Source: Megasphaera sp. UBA5897
Lineage (GTDB): Bacteria; Bacillota; Negativicutes; Veillonellales; Megasphaeraceae
DNA: 52,095 nt
Direction of reading: 5' to 3'
NCBI GenBank assembly: GCA_002431345.1
Contig: DJEN01000063.1
Coordinates: forward strand, 1 to 52,095
A model generated the notes under the pieces. It was not told where the DNA came from. It made no database searches and saw nothing but the letters and a program-made list of their open reading frames with translations. Below, piece by piece: positions 1 through 8,683 of the stretch (within the stretch, counting starts at the first letter, position 1; each line of letters opens with the position of its first letter). A program made the translations under genes and the position numbers.

Positions 1-167
1 TCGCAATAGGAGAAAAACGCGGCGAAGAACGCGGCCACAAGTTGGGATTAGCCCAAGGGCGAGAACAAGGGCTGGCGCAAGGTGTACAGCAGGAAAAAGC
101 AGCAAATATTAGAGGTATGCTACGGGAAGGTCTCGATGTAGCACTGATTGCTAAAATTATGTCTTGA
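1..167 (+). CDS. Rpn family PD-(D/E)XK nuclease/transposase-like protein, C-terminal end only
   Basis: The 5' part lies outside the window; frame 3 is open from base 1 to a TGA at 165-167. The visible tail is charged and repetitive (GxxxGxxxG with Glu, Arg and Gln), ending in a helix of the type 'REGLDVALIAKIMS'. This matches the end of Rpn/PDDEXK-transposase proteins, which usually close with a 'IAKITGLSxEEI' helix pair. Reading on past the TGA in frame gives SVAEIKRIADSQSAT and then a second TGA at 213-215, exactly the expected final helix, so the first stop looks premature. The catalytic domain cannot be seen, so the family call rests on the tail alone. Confidence 0.55.
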   Translation, partial: AIGEKRGEERGHKLGLAQGREQGLAQGVQQEKAANIRGMLREGLDVALIAKIMS

Positions 168-294
168 TCAGTAGCAGAAATTAAACGAATTGCCGATAGC
201 CAATCTGCCACATGATTTTTGTGGTGATGAATACTTTGTAGAATACAACGAATATAGTTTCTTTTGATAAAACTGGGTGAATCTTTTCTAGACG

Positions 295-334
295 AAAACA
301 GCCGTCTGTCCTCGTATGGATAGGCGGCTGTTTT
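295..334. terminator. bidirectional intrinsic terminator
   Basis: An inverted repeat of about 17 bases (AAAACAGCCG...CGGCTGTTTT) with a 6-base loop, flanked by an A-run on one side and a T-run on the other. It sits between the converging Rpn-type gene and the PepSY gene and can serve both. Confidence 0.8.
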
Positions 335-351
335 GTATTAGTGGATTTTGA

Positions 352-885
352 TTATAAATAGGTTACTTCCTGCTTGGCAAATGCGCCGGTTGCGGGATGA
401 AGCTTTGCTTTTACAATAGCGTTGGGTGTAGTAAAATGCGCATCATAGTGATAGGTATGATCGTCGCGGTCTAAGTGAATGACGATGTTTTGCGCATCCG
501 GATAAGCCGCTAAGATACGTTGTTTAATGTCTGTTTCGGATTTTTCAACGACCGTACTGTCAGCTGACAGCTTGCTTTTGATTTCTACTTCATGAATTTT
601 CTTTGTATTTGTATACAGCGTTACTTCATATATCATATCGGTGGCAGCGTCGTAAAAACGAATTTCCGTTTCGCCGTCTTTATGATCTGTTTTGTATTTG
701 GTTACTACGGCTGCAACGGGAACTTTGCTGCGGGCAATAGCTGTCAGTGCATCGTCCTGCGTCGTGCTGATATTGGCAGTACCCGTGTCGTGATGATGAG
801 AGTGGAATGAATCTGTGGACATAGCCATTACGGCAAGTGTTAACATAGTCAACAGAGATACAAGTATGCTGATTCTTTTTATCAT
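352..885 (-). CDS. secreted PepSY-domain protein
   Basis: A 177-residue protein with a typical signal peptide (MIKRI, then a hydrophobic core to about residue 23) followed by a His-rich stretch HSHHH. Two PepSY-like units follow: about residues 40-105 (AIARSKVP, then a strand pattern ending EVEIKSK) and about 112-177 (IKQRILAAYPDAQ, then YHYDAHF and KAKLHPATGAF). PepSY domains are small extracytoplasmic modules thought to bind or restrain peptidases or other exported proteins; no catalytic residues are expected. The start has a good Shine-Dalgarno site (AAAGGAGGC) 6 bases upstream. It appears to be a single-gene unit ending at the terminator at 295-334. The partner is unknown. Confidence 0.8.
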   Translation of the reverse strand: MIKRISILVSLLTMLTLAVMAMSTDSFHSHHHDTGTANISTTQDDALTAIARSKVPVAAVVTKYKTDHKDGETEIRFYDAATDMIYEVTLYTNTKKIHEVEIKSKLSADSTVVEKSETDIKQRILAAYPDAQNIVIHLDRDDHTYHYDAHFTTPNAIVKAKLHPATGAFAKQEVTYL

Positions 886-963
886 TATGAAAGCCTCCTT
901 TAGGTAATGTATAAAACAAAATAAGATGTGGATGTAGTCAGAAAGGATATAGGCAGGAACTGA

Positions 964-1073
964 CCCATCCTATAGTTTACTATATTAGTATCATACCATA
1001 CAGATAAATGGGTTGTCTACGTCATCATAGATATACAAGAAATTTTTTAGGCATACTTGCAGTATAGGATGGG
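964..1073. repeat. 11-bp inverted repeat pair (CCCATCCTATA / TATAGGATGGG) in the intergenic region
   Basis: CCCATCCTATA at 964-974 and its exact reverse complement at 1063-1073 lie in the 235-base gap between the PepSY gene and nadE. The arms are 88 bases apart, too far for a simple terminator. They could be two regulator sites upstream of the PepSY gene. No other feature is seen in this gap. Confidence 0.35.
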
Positions 1074-1120
1074 TGCGTACATAGAAACCATGTATTTATG
1101 TAGACGACGGCATGGTACAG

Positions 1121-3022
1121 CTAGTCTTTTTGCAAGAGTTTTTTCTTTAATTCTACATACCGTGTTGTATAGTATGGCGTGAGCTGCGATTCGCGGAGGT
1201 CGTTGCCAAAGGAACGGCGGCTTACGGAAAGAAGCGGCGGACTTTGGATTCGTTTGGCGACGGCAAAGCCGGCAATAAGACGCCACCATTTTTCTAAATC
1301 GGCAATAAACGATTCGGCAGAGGGGAAGATATCTTTTACGGCAACGGTACAGCCGATTTCTTTTTCCAGTGTCCCGTCGGCATACCACTGCAGAATGGAT
1401 TCAGGCGTAGCCCGCTGCCAGCGTTCGATAAAGGAGGCAAACAGATAATCATGATACGGATAGATAATGGGGTCGCCTTGTCCCTTGTCGATGTCTTGAT
1501 TGGCAGATAATTCGGCACTGGGGACAATATCGATGCTGCCTTGGGGGACGACTTCCCGTTTGAATACGGAGTCATTGAGATAACGAGCCAGGTCGTATAC
1601 TTGATGTTTCCAGAGATCTGCCGTAGCGGCGAGGAAACCGGCACTGTCGCCGTAAAGCGTTGCATAGCCTACGGAAGATTCGGCTTTGTTGGCGTTGCAC
1701 GTAAATACCCCGCCGAAAGCAGCTGCAGCCGCTGCTAGAATGCGGCTGGAACGGTCACGGGCTTGAATGTTTTCTTCGATAAAACTGGTTAGCTGCAGAT
1801 GGCCTAGCGGTTTGTCTTTTTGATACAGCATAGCGCTGCTGAACTGGCTGCGCGTCAATTCCAAACTGTCTTGGACGGGGATGACTGTGTATAGGCAGCC
1901 CAGATTATCTGCAAGTTCTTTGGCAAGTCCTTTGGTTGTCTGCGAATTATAACAGCTGGGCATATTGACGAGCAAAATATTTTCTGGCGGCAGTACGGTA
2001 GCATACAAGGCTGCATTGACAGCAGAATCAATACCGCCGGATACGCCGATAACTACTTTTTTCAGGCCTAAAGAATCCATGAAGGAATGCAGCCCGTAAT
2101 GCAGACTGTTGTATATTTCTTCTGTTGCTGTGCGGCTTGGAGAAACATGTACGGGCGAAGTAAACGTATGCGTTGTTTCATCATATTGGATGACAGCCAG
2201 TTCTTCTGTAAAGGGTTGGCATTCATAGTGCAGCGTGCCGTTGCTGTCGTAGGCTCCGCTGGAACCGTCAAACGTATAGATGTTTTTGCCGTTGTTTTGG
2301 ATGCCGGTACAGTTGACATAGACTGCCGGACGATGCATGGTATCGATAGCTTGGCCAAACAGGCGGTGGCGGCGCTGGGTTTTACCCTGTGTAAACGGCG
2401 AGTTGGAAATGTTGACAAAAAGGTCGATATCATAATGCTGGCTGAGATAGGTCATTGGTTTGAAGGGATAGTTGTCATCCCAGCTGTCTTCACAGATTAA
2501 AGGACCAATATGCAGCGTACGGTTGTTGGCAAAGGTCAGGGTAACCGGCGAGAGAAATTCTTCCGGAAAGGCGTGGCGTTCCTGTGCCACTTCCATGAGT
2601 GATGTGAAATAACGAATATCGCTGAATTCACGGTAGTTTGGCAGTAAGGTTTTGATATAAAATGGGTACGGAGAATGCTGCGGTGCGATAAGCTGGCCGT
2701 TTTGGGCAATAAACATGGCATTGTATTTGCGCAGGCGTCCGTCCAAATTGACACGGTTTTCTTCTTTAGCCACATTGCCATAGATGATGGTAATGCCGTC
2801 AGAAGCTGCTTGGATTTCTTTGCCGAAACGAACACAGTCGTTGATAAAATCAGGCTGATCCCAAACATCACCAATAAAATATCCCGGAATGGATAGTTCC
2901 GGAAAGATAATCAGGTCACAGCCGGCTTTTTTGGCTTGAGCGATTTGCTTTTTCATAGCCGCTGTATTGCAGCGCGGGTCGCCGGCATGTATTTCTAATT
3001 GGGCAAGAGCGATTGTCAGCAT
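1121..3022 (-). CDS. nadE: glutamine-dependent NAD(+) synthetase
   Basis: A 633-residue cytoplasmic enzyme making NAD from deamido-NAD, ATP and glutamine, the last step of NAD synthesis. The N-terminal nitrilase-type glutaminase has the Glu-Lys-Cys triad: E42 in FPEL, K124 in the YIKTLLPNY segment and C177 in LICEDSWDD. The C-terminal half is an ATP-pyrophosphatase synthetase with the P-loop GVSGGIDSA near residue 325 and a downstream GYATLYGDSAG segment. The length fits the two-domain bacterial form, so no separate ammonia-dependent NadE is needed. The ATG has AAAGGGAGGC upstream. It is divergent from the radical SAM gene pair and appears monocistronic. Confidence 0.96.
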   Translation of the reverse strand: MLTIALAQLEIHAGDPRCNTAAMKKQIAQAKKAGCDLIIFPELSIPGYFIGDVWDQPDFINDCVRFGKEIQAASDGITIIYGNVAKEENRVNLDGRLRKYNAMFIAQNGQLIAPQHSPYPFYIKTLLPNYREFSDIRYFTSLMEVAQERHAFPEEFLSPVTLTFANNRTLHIGPLICEDSWDDNYPFKPMTYLSQHYDIDLFVNISNSPFTQGKTQRRHRLFGQAIDTMHRPAVYVNCTGIQNNGKNIYTFDGSSGAYDSNGTLHYECQPFTEELAVIQYDETTHTFTSPVHVSPSRTATEEIYNSLHYGLHSFMDSLGLKKVVIGVSGGIDSAVNAALYATVLPPENILLVNMPSCYNSQTTKGLAKELADNLGCLYTVIPVQDSLELTRSQFSSAMLYQKDKPLGHLQLTSFIEENIQARDRSSRILAAAAAAFGGVFTCNANKAESSVGYATLYGDSAGFLAATADLWKHQVYDLARYLNDSVFKREVVPQGSIDIVPSAELSANQDIDKGQGDPIIYPYHDYLFASFIERWQRATPESILQWYADGTLEKEIGCTVAVKDIFPSAESFIADLEKWWRLIAGFAVAKRIQSPPLLSVSRRSFGNDLRESQLTPYYTTRYVELKKKLLQKD

Positions 3023-3188
3023 AAGTATATGCCTCCCTTTGATAAAGTAATATATTATTTATACTAGCATAAACGGAAAAAAGTAGCTAGTCATTCAGGC
3101 GGCGGAAAAAATAAGATAGTGCGAAAATGAGTTGCCTGTAGTATAATTATTGTATTATATTTTTATGAGAAAAGAGAACAGCAGTTTC

Positions 3189-4931
3189 ATGAAAACTTTA
3201 TTGACGATTTTAAATGCTAAATTTATTCATTCCTCGCTGGCACTGCGGTGTCTGTATACGGCATGCCGACGCCGGCATGTGGACGTCATGACGGCAGAGT
3301 ATACGATTAATCAAAACGCATACGATATTTTGCGCCATATTTCCAAATTCCAGGCGCAGGTCATTGGGTTTTCCTGTTATATATGGAATATTGAAATGAC
3401 GTGCCATATCATCACGCTGATTAAGCAGGTGTATCCGCAGGTCATCGTGTTTGTCGGCGGGCCGGAAGTATCTTATACAGCACGGCAGGTACTGCAGGAC
3501 CATCCGGATATTGATTATGTCCTGCAGGGAGAAGGAGAAGAAATGGTTCCCGCTTTTTTGCAGGCATTGGCGAACGGGAAGTCCGGCATTGGGATTCCCG
3601 GTGTCATGGGACGGCGTGATGGCCGCCTTGCTGGTGACGAAACGTTCCAGGAAGTTTCCAACTTGGATACCCTGCCTTTTCCTTATGAAAATGAAGATAT
3701 GAATGATTTGAATCATAAAATCATGTATTATGAAAGTTCGCGCGGCTGTCCCTTTCATTGCCAGTACTGCTTGTCCGGCATGAATGATACGGTACGTTTT
3801 CGCTCTGTGCCGTTGGTGCTCCAGGAACTGCAGCAGTTTGTAGACGCTGGCGTTCATCAAATTAAGTTTGTTGACCGTACGTTTAACTGTAATCCCAAAC
3901 ATCACCGTCCGCTGTTGGAATACATGATACGTGTCAAGCAGCCGATTAATTTTCATTTGGAAATTGAGCCGGGCGTCATGCGTGATGAAGACTTATCGCT
4001 GCTGGCAAAAGCCCCCAAGGGGCGAATTCAGCTGGAAATGGGGATTCAATCGACATATGAGCCGACACTGCAGGCCATTCACCGCCACAATGACTGGCCC
4101 CGCATTACCTATATTATGAAAAAACTTCGTTCGTACGGAACGATTCATTTGCATTTGGATTTGATTGTTGGTTTGCCGTATGAAGATTATACGCATCTCC
4201 GGCAGTCCTTTAATGATATATATGCCTTGCATCCTCACAAGCTGCAGATTGGCTTTTTGAAACTTTTAAAAGGTTCCGGCATTCGGTGTGATTATCCGAA
4301 CGATTATAGGTATGACCCCTGCGGCCCCTATGAAGTACTGGAAACGACGTGGCTTCCGTATGCAAAAGTACGGTATATGAAAGTGTTTGAAGATGTGTTT
4401 GAACGGACGTATAATGCCGATAAATTTGTTTATGTTCTAAATTTCTTGGCCGAGATATATCAAGCGGATTATTTTAATCTCTATGAACGGCTGACTGATG
4501 AATGGCTGCGGCTGAAAAACGATGAAAAAGCACTGTCGGATGAGCATCTCTGCCAGTTTTTGTGGTACTGCATTCAACATGTGCTTGCGTTGTCGCCTGA
4601 ACAGCAGCAAACGGCTCGTGAACTGTTGATTTTGGATATGCTGACGTTTTTCCGCTTCCGCTACCGCCTGGATTTCCTGGGATGGGAAGAAGCACCGCGC
4701 AGTGAAACAGACGCTATATTCCGAGATGAAGCTTGGCTGCGGCAGTATGTGCCGGACTATGCCTTTACGAGCTGGCGTGATATCAAGATGCGCTACCGTA
4801 TTTGGCGAGTTTCTCAGCGTACAATGCAGGAACTGCAGCAGTATACGGAGATACCCAAGCAGGCAGCATATATATTGGCAGAAAAACAAAGCCATGATAC
4901 GGTATGGCAGATTATTCCAGAAAAGAACTAG
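3189..4931 (+). CDS. B12-binding-domain radical SAM protein (DUF4080-type)
   Basis: A 580-residue protein with three parts. Residues 1-140 form a cobalamin-binding-like Rossmann domain (VGGPEVSYTA, then GEGEE). A radical SAM barrel has its cluster motif CPFHCQYC at C187/C191/C194. The helical C-terminal region resembles DUF4080. The substrate is unknown; relatives do methylations or rearrangements on anaerobic pathways. I chose the ATG at 3189 because conserved sequence begins at MKTLLTILNAKFIHSS; an upstream ATG at 3150 would add 13 residues unlike the family. It is followed after 11 bases by a second radical SAM gene, so both are probably co-transcribed. Oxygen-sensitive chemistry fits an anaerobe. 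Confidence 0.85.
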   Translation: MKTLLTILNAKFIHSSLALRCLYTACRRRHVDVMTAEYTINQNAYDILRHISKFQAQVIGFSCYIWNIEMTCHIITLIKQVYPQVIVFVGGPEVSYTARQVLQDHPDIDYVLQGEGEEMVPAFLQALANGKSGIGIPGVMGRRDGRLAGDETFQEVSNLDTLPFPYENEDMNDLNHKIMYYESSRGCPFHCQYCLSGMNDTVRFRSVPLVLQELQQFVDAGVHQIKFVDRTFNCNPKHHRPLLEYMIRVKQPINFHLEIEPGVMRDEDLSLLAKAPKGRIQLEMGIQSTYEPTLQAIHRHNDWPRITYIMKKLRSYGTIHLHLDLIVGLPYEDYTHLRQSFNDIYALHPHKLQIGFLKLLKGSGIRCDYPNDYRYDPCGPYEVLETTWLPYAKVRYMKVFEDVFERTYNADKFVYVLNFLAEIYQADYFNLYERLTDEWLRLKNDEKALSDEHLCQFLWYCIQHVLALSPEQQQTARELLILDMLTFFRFRYRLDFLGWEEAPRSETDAIFRDEAWLRQYVPDYAFTSWRDIKMRYRIWRVSQRTMQELQQYTEIPKQAAYILAEKQSHDTVWQIIPEKN

Positions 4932-4942
4932 GGGAAGAAACG

Positions 4943-5893
4943 ATGAATGAACGATATAATGTATATTCTGCATATTTAAAACAAACCTATGGAGAAAAAG
5001 TATATAAACTGCCTATCAGCATTCCGGATACATGTCCCAACCGGGATGGGACGCTGGGGGTCAATGGCTGTGCGTTCTGCGGCTCTATCGGCGCAGGCTA
5101 TGAAAATTTGCCGGCAAGCGTTACGATTCGTCAGCAGATTGAGACGAATATTGCCCATATTCAGCCAAAATACAAAGCCAATAAATTTATTGCTTATTTT
5201 CAAAATTTTACCAATACGTATATGGAGCCGGAACGGTTTCGGTCGTATCTCATAGAAGCGTGCCAGCCGAATATCGTCGGTATTGCCGTGGCTACGCGGC
5301 CTGATTGTATCCATCCGGTGTATTTGGATATCATGAAGGAGATAAAAGAAACCTATGGTGTCGATATATTGGTGGAATTGGGCCTGCAGACCGTCAATTA
5401 TAAGACGTTGACCAAAATCAACCGCGGCCATACACTGGCAGAATATATTGATGCCATGATGATGCTGCAGTGCTATCCATTCCGCAACTGCACGCACGTT
5501 ATTTTGGATTTGCCTTGGGATACGATGGAAGATGTTGTGGAAACGGCCAAAGTGATTTCTGCCCTGCCGACACATGAAGTCAAGCTGCATGCTTTGTATA
5601 TTATCAAACATACGGTGATGGCAGATTGGTATCATGACGGCAGCATACAGCTTATTTCAGCAGAGGAATATGTCAAGCGGGTTGTGGCCTTTTTGGAATA
5701 TACACGCGATGACATCGTCTTTCAACGTCTGATCGGTCGGGCTCCCAAGGAAGCGACAGAGTTTGCCAATTGGGGTATGGGCTGGTGGAAAATCAGGGAT
5801 ATGATTGATGCCGAACTGCTGCGCCTGGATACGCGGCAGGGAAAAAAATGCACGTATTTACACGGCAAAGCCGTACGCAAATTTATGGAATAA
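4943..5893 (+). CDS. TIGR01212/YhcC family radical SAM protein
   Basis: A 316-residue protein with the unusual cluster spacing of this family: C31, C43 and C46 (DTCPNRDG, then NGCAFC). The later barrel strands (VGIAVATRPDC, VELGLQTVN, HVILDLPWDT, VKLHALYI) match the family well. The biochemical role is unknown. The start ATG at 4943 has GGGGAAG upstream; longer in-frame starts would run back into the preceding gene. It lies 11 bases after the B12-type radical SAM gene and 16 bases before phoH, so it is in the middle of an operon. Confidence 0.88.
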   Translation: MNERYNVYSAYLKQTYGEKVYKLPISIPDTCPNRDGTLGVNGCAFCGSIGAGYENLPASVTIRQQIETNIAHIQPKYKANKFIAYFQNFTNTYMEPERFRSYLIEACQPNIVGIAVATRPDCIHPVYLDIMKEIKETYGVDILVELGLQTVNYKTLTKINRGHTLAEYIDAMMMLQCYPFRNCTHVILDLPWDTMEDVVETAKVISALPTHEVKLHALYIIKHTVMADWYHDGSIQLISAEEYVKRVVAFLEYTRDDIVFQRLIGRAPKEATEFANWGMGWWKIRDMIDAELLRLDTRQGKKCTYLHGKAVRKFME

Positions 5894-5909
5894 AAAGGAG
5901 ACAAGTATA

Positions 5910-6872
5910 GTGCCTATGGAAAAGAGACTTACGTTTTCAGATCTGTCAGAAGCGCAGGCTGTGTTGGGAATGAAAGATGAATTTCTGAAAACGCTGCAAA
6001 GCGAATTTCCTGCCTGCCGGATTGCTGCCCGCGGCAATGAAATCATCGTGCTGGGTGACGAGCCGGACAGTTCTCATGTCTTAGCCGTACTCAATGCGAT
6101 GCGGTATTTGCAGCGGGAGAATACCTATTTGACGACGCAGCATGTGCGCTATTCGTCATCGCTGATTAAAGCAGGAAAGGAAGAACTGCTGCGGTCTATC
6201 TATGAAGACACGGTCAGCATTTCTGCCAGAGGCCGATTAATCAAGCCGAAGACAGCCGGACAAAAACAGTATGTCGATTCGATTCGCCGCAATTTGGTTA
6301 CTTTTGGCATTGGCCCGGCCGGTACGGGAAAAACGTATCTGGCTGTAGCGCTGGCCTCCTATTATTTGAAAAACCGAGAAGTAGAGCGCATTATCCTGAC
6401 GCGTCCTGCCGTAGAAGCGGGGGAAAAATTGGGATTTCTTCCCGGCGATCTGCAGGAAAAAATAGATCCGTACCTGCGGCCGCTGTATGATGCGCTGGCA
6501 GATATGTTTGGGTTTGACCAGTTTCAAAAAATGATTGCACGTAATATAATTGAAGTAGCCCCGCTGGCGTACATGCGCGGGCGGACGCTGGAAGAATCCT
6601 TTATTATTTTGGATGAAGCGCAGAATACGACGAAAGAACAGATGAAAATGTTTTTGACTCGTATGGGCAATCATTCCCGCGTAGTCGTCAACGGCGACAT
6701 TACGCAGATTGATTTGGGCAACCGCCAGCTGTCCGGCTTGACAGAAGCCCAGCAGGTACTGCAGCATGTTCAGGGTATCGGCATGGTTCATTTTACTGAT
6801 GAAGATGTCGTCCGTCATGATATGGTAGGCCGTATTATTCGTGCTTATGAAACGTATTATAAAAACATGTAG
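5910..6872 (+). CDS. phoH: PhoH-like ATPase
   Basis: A 320-residue cytoplasmic P-loop ATPase of the PhoH/YbeZ type, functionally linked to YbeY and RNA metabolism. Walker A is GPAGTGKT and Walker B is FIILDEAQN; the N-terminal region carries a KH-like segment (about residues 1-80). The likely start is GTG 5910, 9 bases after AAGGAG; ATG 5916 is further from the site than usual. It is followed directly by ybeY, the standard Firmicute arrangement. Confidence 0.93.
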   Translation: MPMEKRLTFSDLSEAQAVLGMKDEFLKTLQSEFPACRIAARGNEIIVLGDEPDSSHVLAVLNAMRYLQRENTYLTTQHVRYSSSLIKAGKEELLRSIYEDTVSISARGRLIKPKTAGQKQYVDSIRRNLVTFGIGPAGTGKTYLAVALASYYLKNREVERIILTRPAVEAGEKLGFLPGDLQEKIDPYLRPLYDALADMFGFDQFQKMIARNIIEVAPLAYMRGRTLEESFIILDEAQNTTKEQMKMFLTRMGNHSRVVVNGDITQIDLGNRQLSGLTEAQQVLQHVQGIGMVHFTDEDVVRHDMVGRIIRAYETYYKNM

Positions 6873-6888
6873 AGAGGTGGAATTACTG

Positions 6889-7362
6889 ATGAATACCAAT
6901 ATTAATTATGAAGACGTAGCATTTCAAAATGATACATATGAACAGATTATTGACCGCGTCTGCCAGGAAGCGGCATTGGTGTACGGTTTGGGGCCCAATG
7001 CGGAAATCAGCATACTGCTCTGTCACAATGAATATATTCATAAACTGAACAAACAGTACCGTAATATCGACCGTCCGACAGACGTACTGTCTTTTGCTTT
7101 GAATGAAGGCGAAGCGGACGGCTATGACGGCCCGGATACGGCTCTCTTGGGAGATATTGTCATTTCGTTGGAAAAAGTGCAGGAACAGGCAGAAGAGTAC
7201 GGTCACTCTTTTGAAAGGGAACTGGCTTATTTGACAATTCACGGCATGCTGCATATCCTGGGGTATGACCATATGGAACCGGATGATAAAGCTGAAATGC
7301 GCAAAGAAGAAGAGTTTATCCTGCATCGGCTGGGATATGTCCGCCAAGGGGAAGAATTATGA
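6889..7362 (+). CDS. ybeY: endoribonuclease YbeY (rRNA maturation factor)
   Basis: A 157-residue metal-dependent RNase acting in 16S rRNA 3' maturation and ribosome quality control. The zinc site HGMLHILGYDH supplies the three His ligands, and the family segment RPTDVLSFAL is present. ATG 6889 is preceded by AGAGGTGG; the longer reading frame from 6841 overlaps phoH and is not needed. Its stop overlaps the cdd start by four bases (ATGA), indicating translational coupling. Confidence 0.95.
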   Translation: MNTNINYEDVAFQNDTYEQIIDRVCQEAALVYGLGPNAEISILLCHNEYIHKLNKQYRNIDRPTDVLSFALNEGEADGYDGPDTALLGDIVISLEKVQEQAEEYGHSFERELAYLTIHGMLHILGYDHMEPDDKAEMRKEEEFILHRLGYVRQGEEL

Positions 7363-7748
7363 TTGACGATGCTTCGTGCCGTGCCTTGATTGCGGCAGCG
7401 CGGCAAACACAGCAGCATGCGTATGCGCCGTATTCACATTTTACTGTAGGCGCCGCTGTATTGGCAGCCGACGGCACAGTGTATACGGGATGCAATGTGG
7501 AAAACAGCTCGTATGGGCTGAGCTGCTGTGCTGAACGCAATGCTGTCTTTCACGGTGCTGCCTGCGGCTGCCGACAGTTTCAGGCGATTGCCATTGTCGG
7601 AGATGCAACAGGTTTTATAATGCCCTGCGGTGCCTGCCGGCAGGTGATGGCAGAATTTCAAATTCCTTATGTCATTGTCACTAAGCCGGATGATACGTAT
7701 CGCGTCATGACGCTGGCAGAGCTGCTGCCCCATTCATTTTCATTATAA
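7359..7748 (+). CDS. cdd: cytidine deaminase
   Basis: A 129-residue homotetrameric-type cytidine deaminase of pyrimidine salvage (cytidine or deoxycytidine to uridine or deoxyuridine). Zinc and catalytic motifs are visible: CCAERNAVF (Cys ligand and catalytic Glu) and PCGACRQ (two Cys ligands), with the substrate segment GCNVENSSYG. It overlaps the ybeY stop by 4 bases. Many Firmicutes carry dgkA between ybeY and cdd; it is absent here. Confidence 0.95.
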   Translation: MIDDASCRALIAAARQTQQHAYAPYSHFTVGAAVLAADGTVYTGCNVENSSYGLSCCAERNAVFHGAACGCRQFQAIAIVGDATGFIMPCGACRQVMAEFQIPYVIVTKPDDTYRVMTLAELLPHSFSL

Positions 7749-7771
7749 ATTATTAGCTAAAAGGAGCATGT

Positions 7772-8671
7772 ATGGAAGGAAAGGTATTTAAATCCGGATT
7801 TGTTGCCGTAGTAGGCCGTCCGAATGTGGGAAAATCCACACTGATTAATCATATTATTAAGCAGAAAGTATCCATTGTTTCGGATAAAGCGCAGACTACG
7901 CGCAACCGTATTCTTTGCATTCATACAGATGATGAATGCCAGATTGTCTTTTTGGATACGCCGGGCATTCACAAACCGAAACACAAGCTGGGACAATTTA
8001 TGGACGAAGCGGCTTATCAATCTCTGAAAGATATTGATGCTGTTTTGTTTTTGATATCGGGCAACGAAAAAAAAGGCCCGGGGGATATGTTTGTTCTGGA
8101 TAAAATCAAAGAAGCTCATGTTCCCGTGTTTTTGCTAATCAATAAAATTGATTTGATGACAAAAGAAGAGGTATTCCGCAAGATTACGGAATACGCGCAG
8201 CTGTATGATTTTGCACAGGTTATTCCTATTTCTGCACTGCAGGGGGATAATGTCGATACCGTAGTTGCTGAACTGAAAAAGATTCTGCAGGAAGGCCCAA
8301 AATATTTCCCTGATGATATGATTACCGATCAGCCGGAACGCCTGCTTGTAGCAGAAATTGTGCGGGAAAAATTGTTCCGCTGTACGCGCGATGAAGTACC
8401 GCATGCGATTGCTGCCTATGTGGAAGAAATGAAGCCGCGCGGCAAAAATAAAGTATATATCCGTGTTACCGTGTTTGTAGAACGGGATTCCCAAAAGCGC
8501 ATCGTCATCGGCAAAAACGGAGCAGTGCTTAAAGAAGTAGGAGCACAGGCAAGACAGGAAATTGAAAACCTTCTCGGCTCTTCCGTGTTCCTGGATATTT
8601 GGGTCAAAGTAAAGCCTGATTGGCGCAATAAGAGCGGCGCGCTAAGCGAACTGGGCTACAAGAATGAATAG
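7772..8671 (+). CDS. era: GTPase Era
   Basis: A 299-residue ribosome-assembly GTPase that binds the 3' end of 16S rRNA. G1 is GRPNVGKST (15-23), the switch I segment is KAQTTRNRI, G3 is DTPGIHK and G4 is NKID. A C-terminal KH domain contains KRIVIGKNGAVLKEVG. The start has AAAAGGAGC upstream. Together with YbeY in the same operon it forms a 16S maturation cluster. Confidence 0.97.
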   Translation: MEGKVFKSGFVAVVGRPNVGKSTLINHIIKQKVSIVSDKAQTTRNRILCIHTDDECQIVFLDTPGIHKPKHKLGQFMDEAAYQSLKDIDAVLFLISGNEKKGPGDMFVLDKIKEAHVPVFLLINKIDLMTKEEVFRKITEYAQLYDFAQVIPISALQGDNVDTVVAELKKILQEGPKYFPDDMITDQPERLLVAEIVREKLFRCTRDEVPHAIAAYVEEMKPRGKNKVYIRVTVFVERDSQKRIVIGKNGAVLKEVGAQARQEIENLLGSSVFLDIWVKVKPDWRNKSGALSELGYKNE

Positions 8672-8683
8672 GAGAGATGACTT

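Noticed and set aside
5805..5909. Longer PhoH start
   Set aside because: The extra 35 residues overlap the radical SAM gene in another frame and have no family match; the ribosome site supports GTG 5910.
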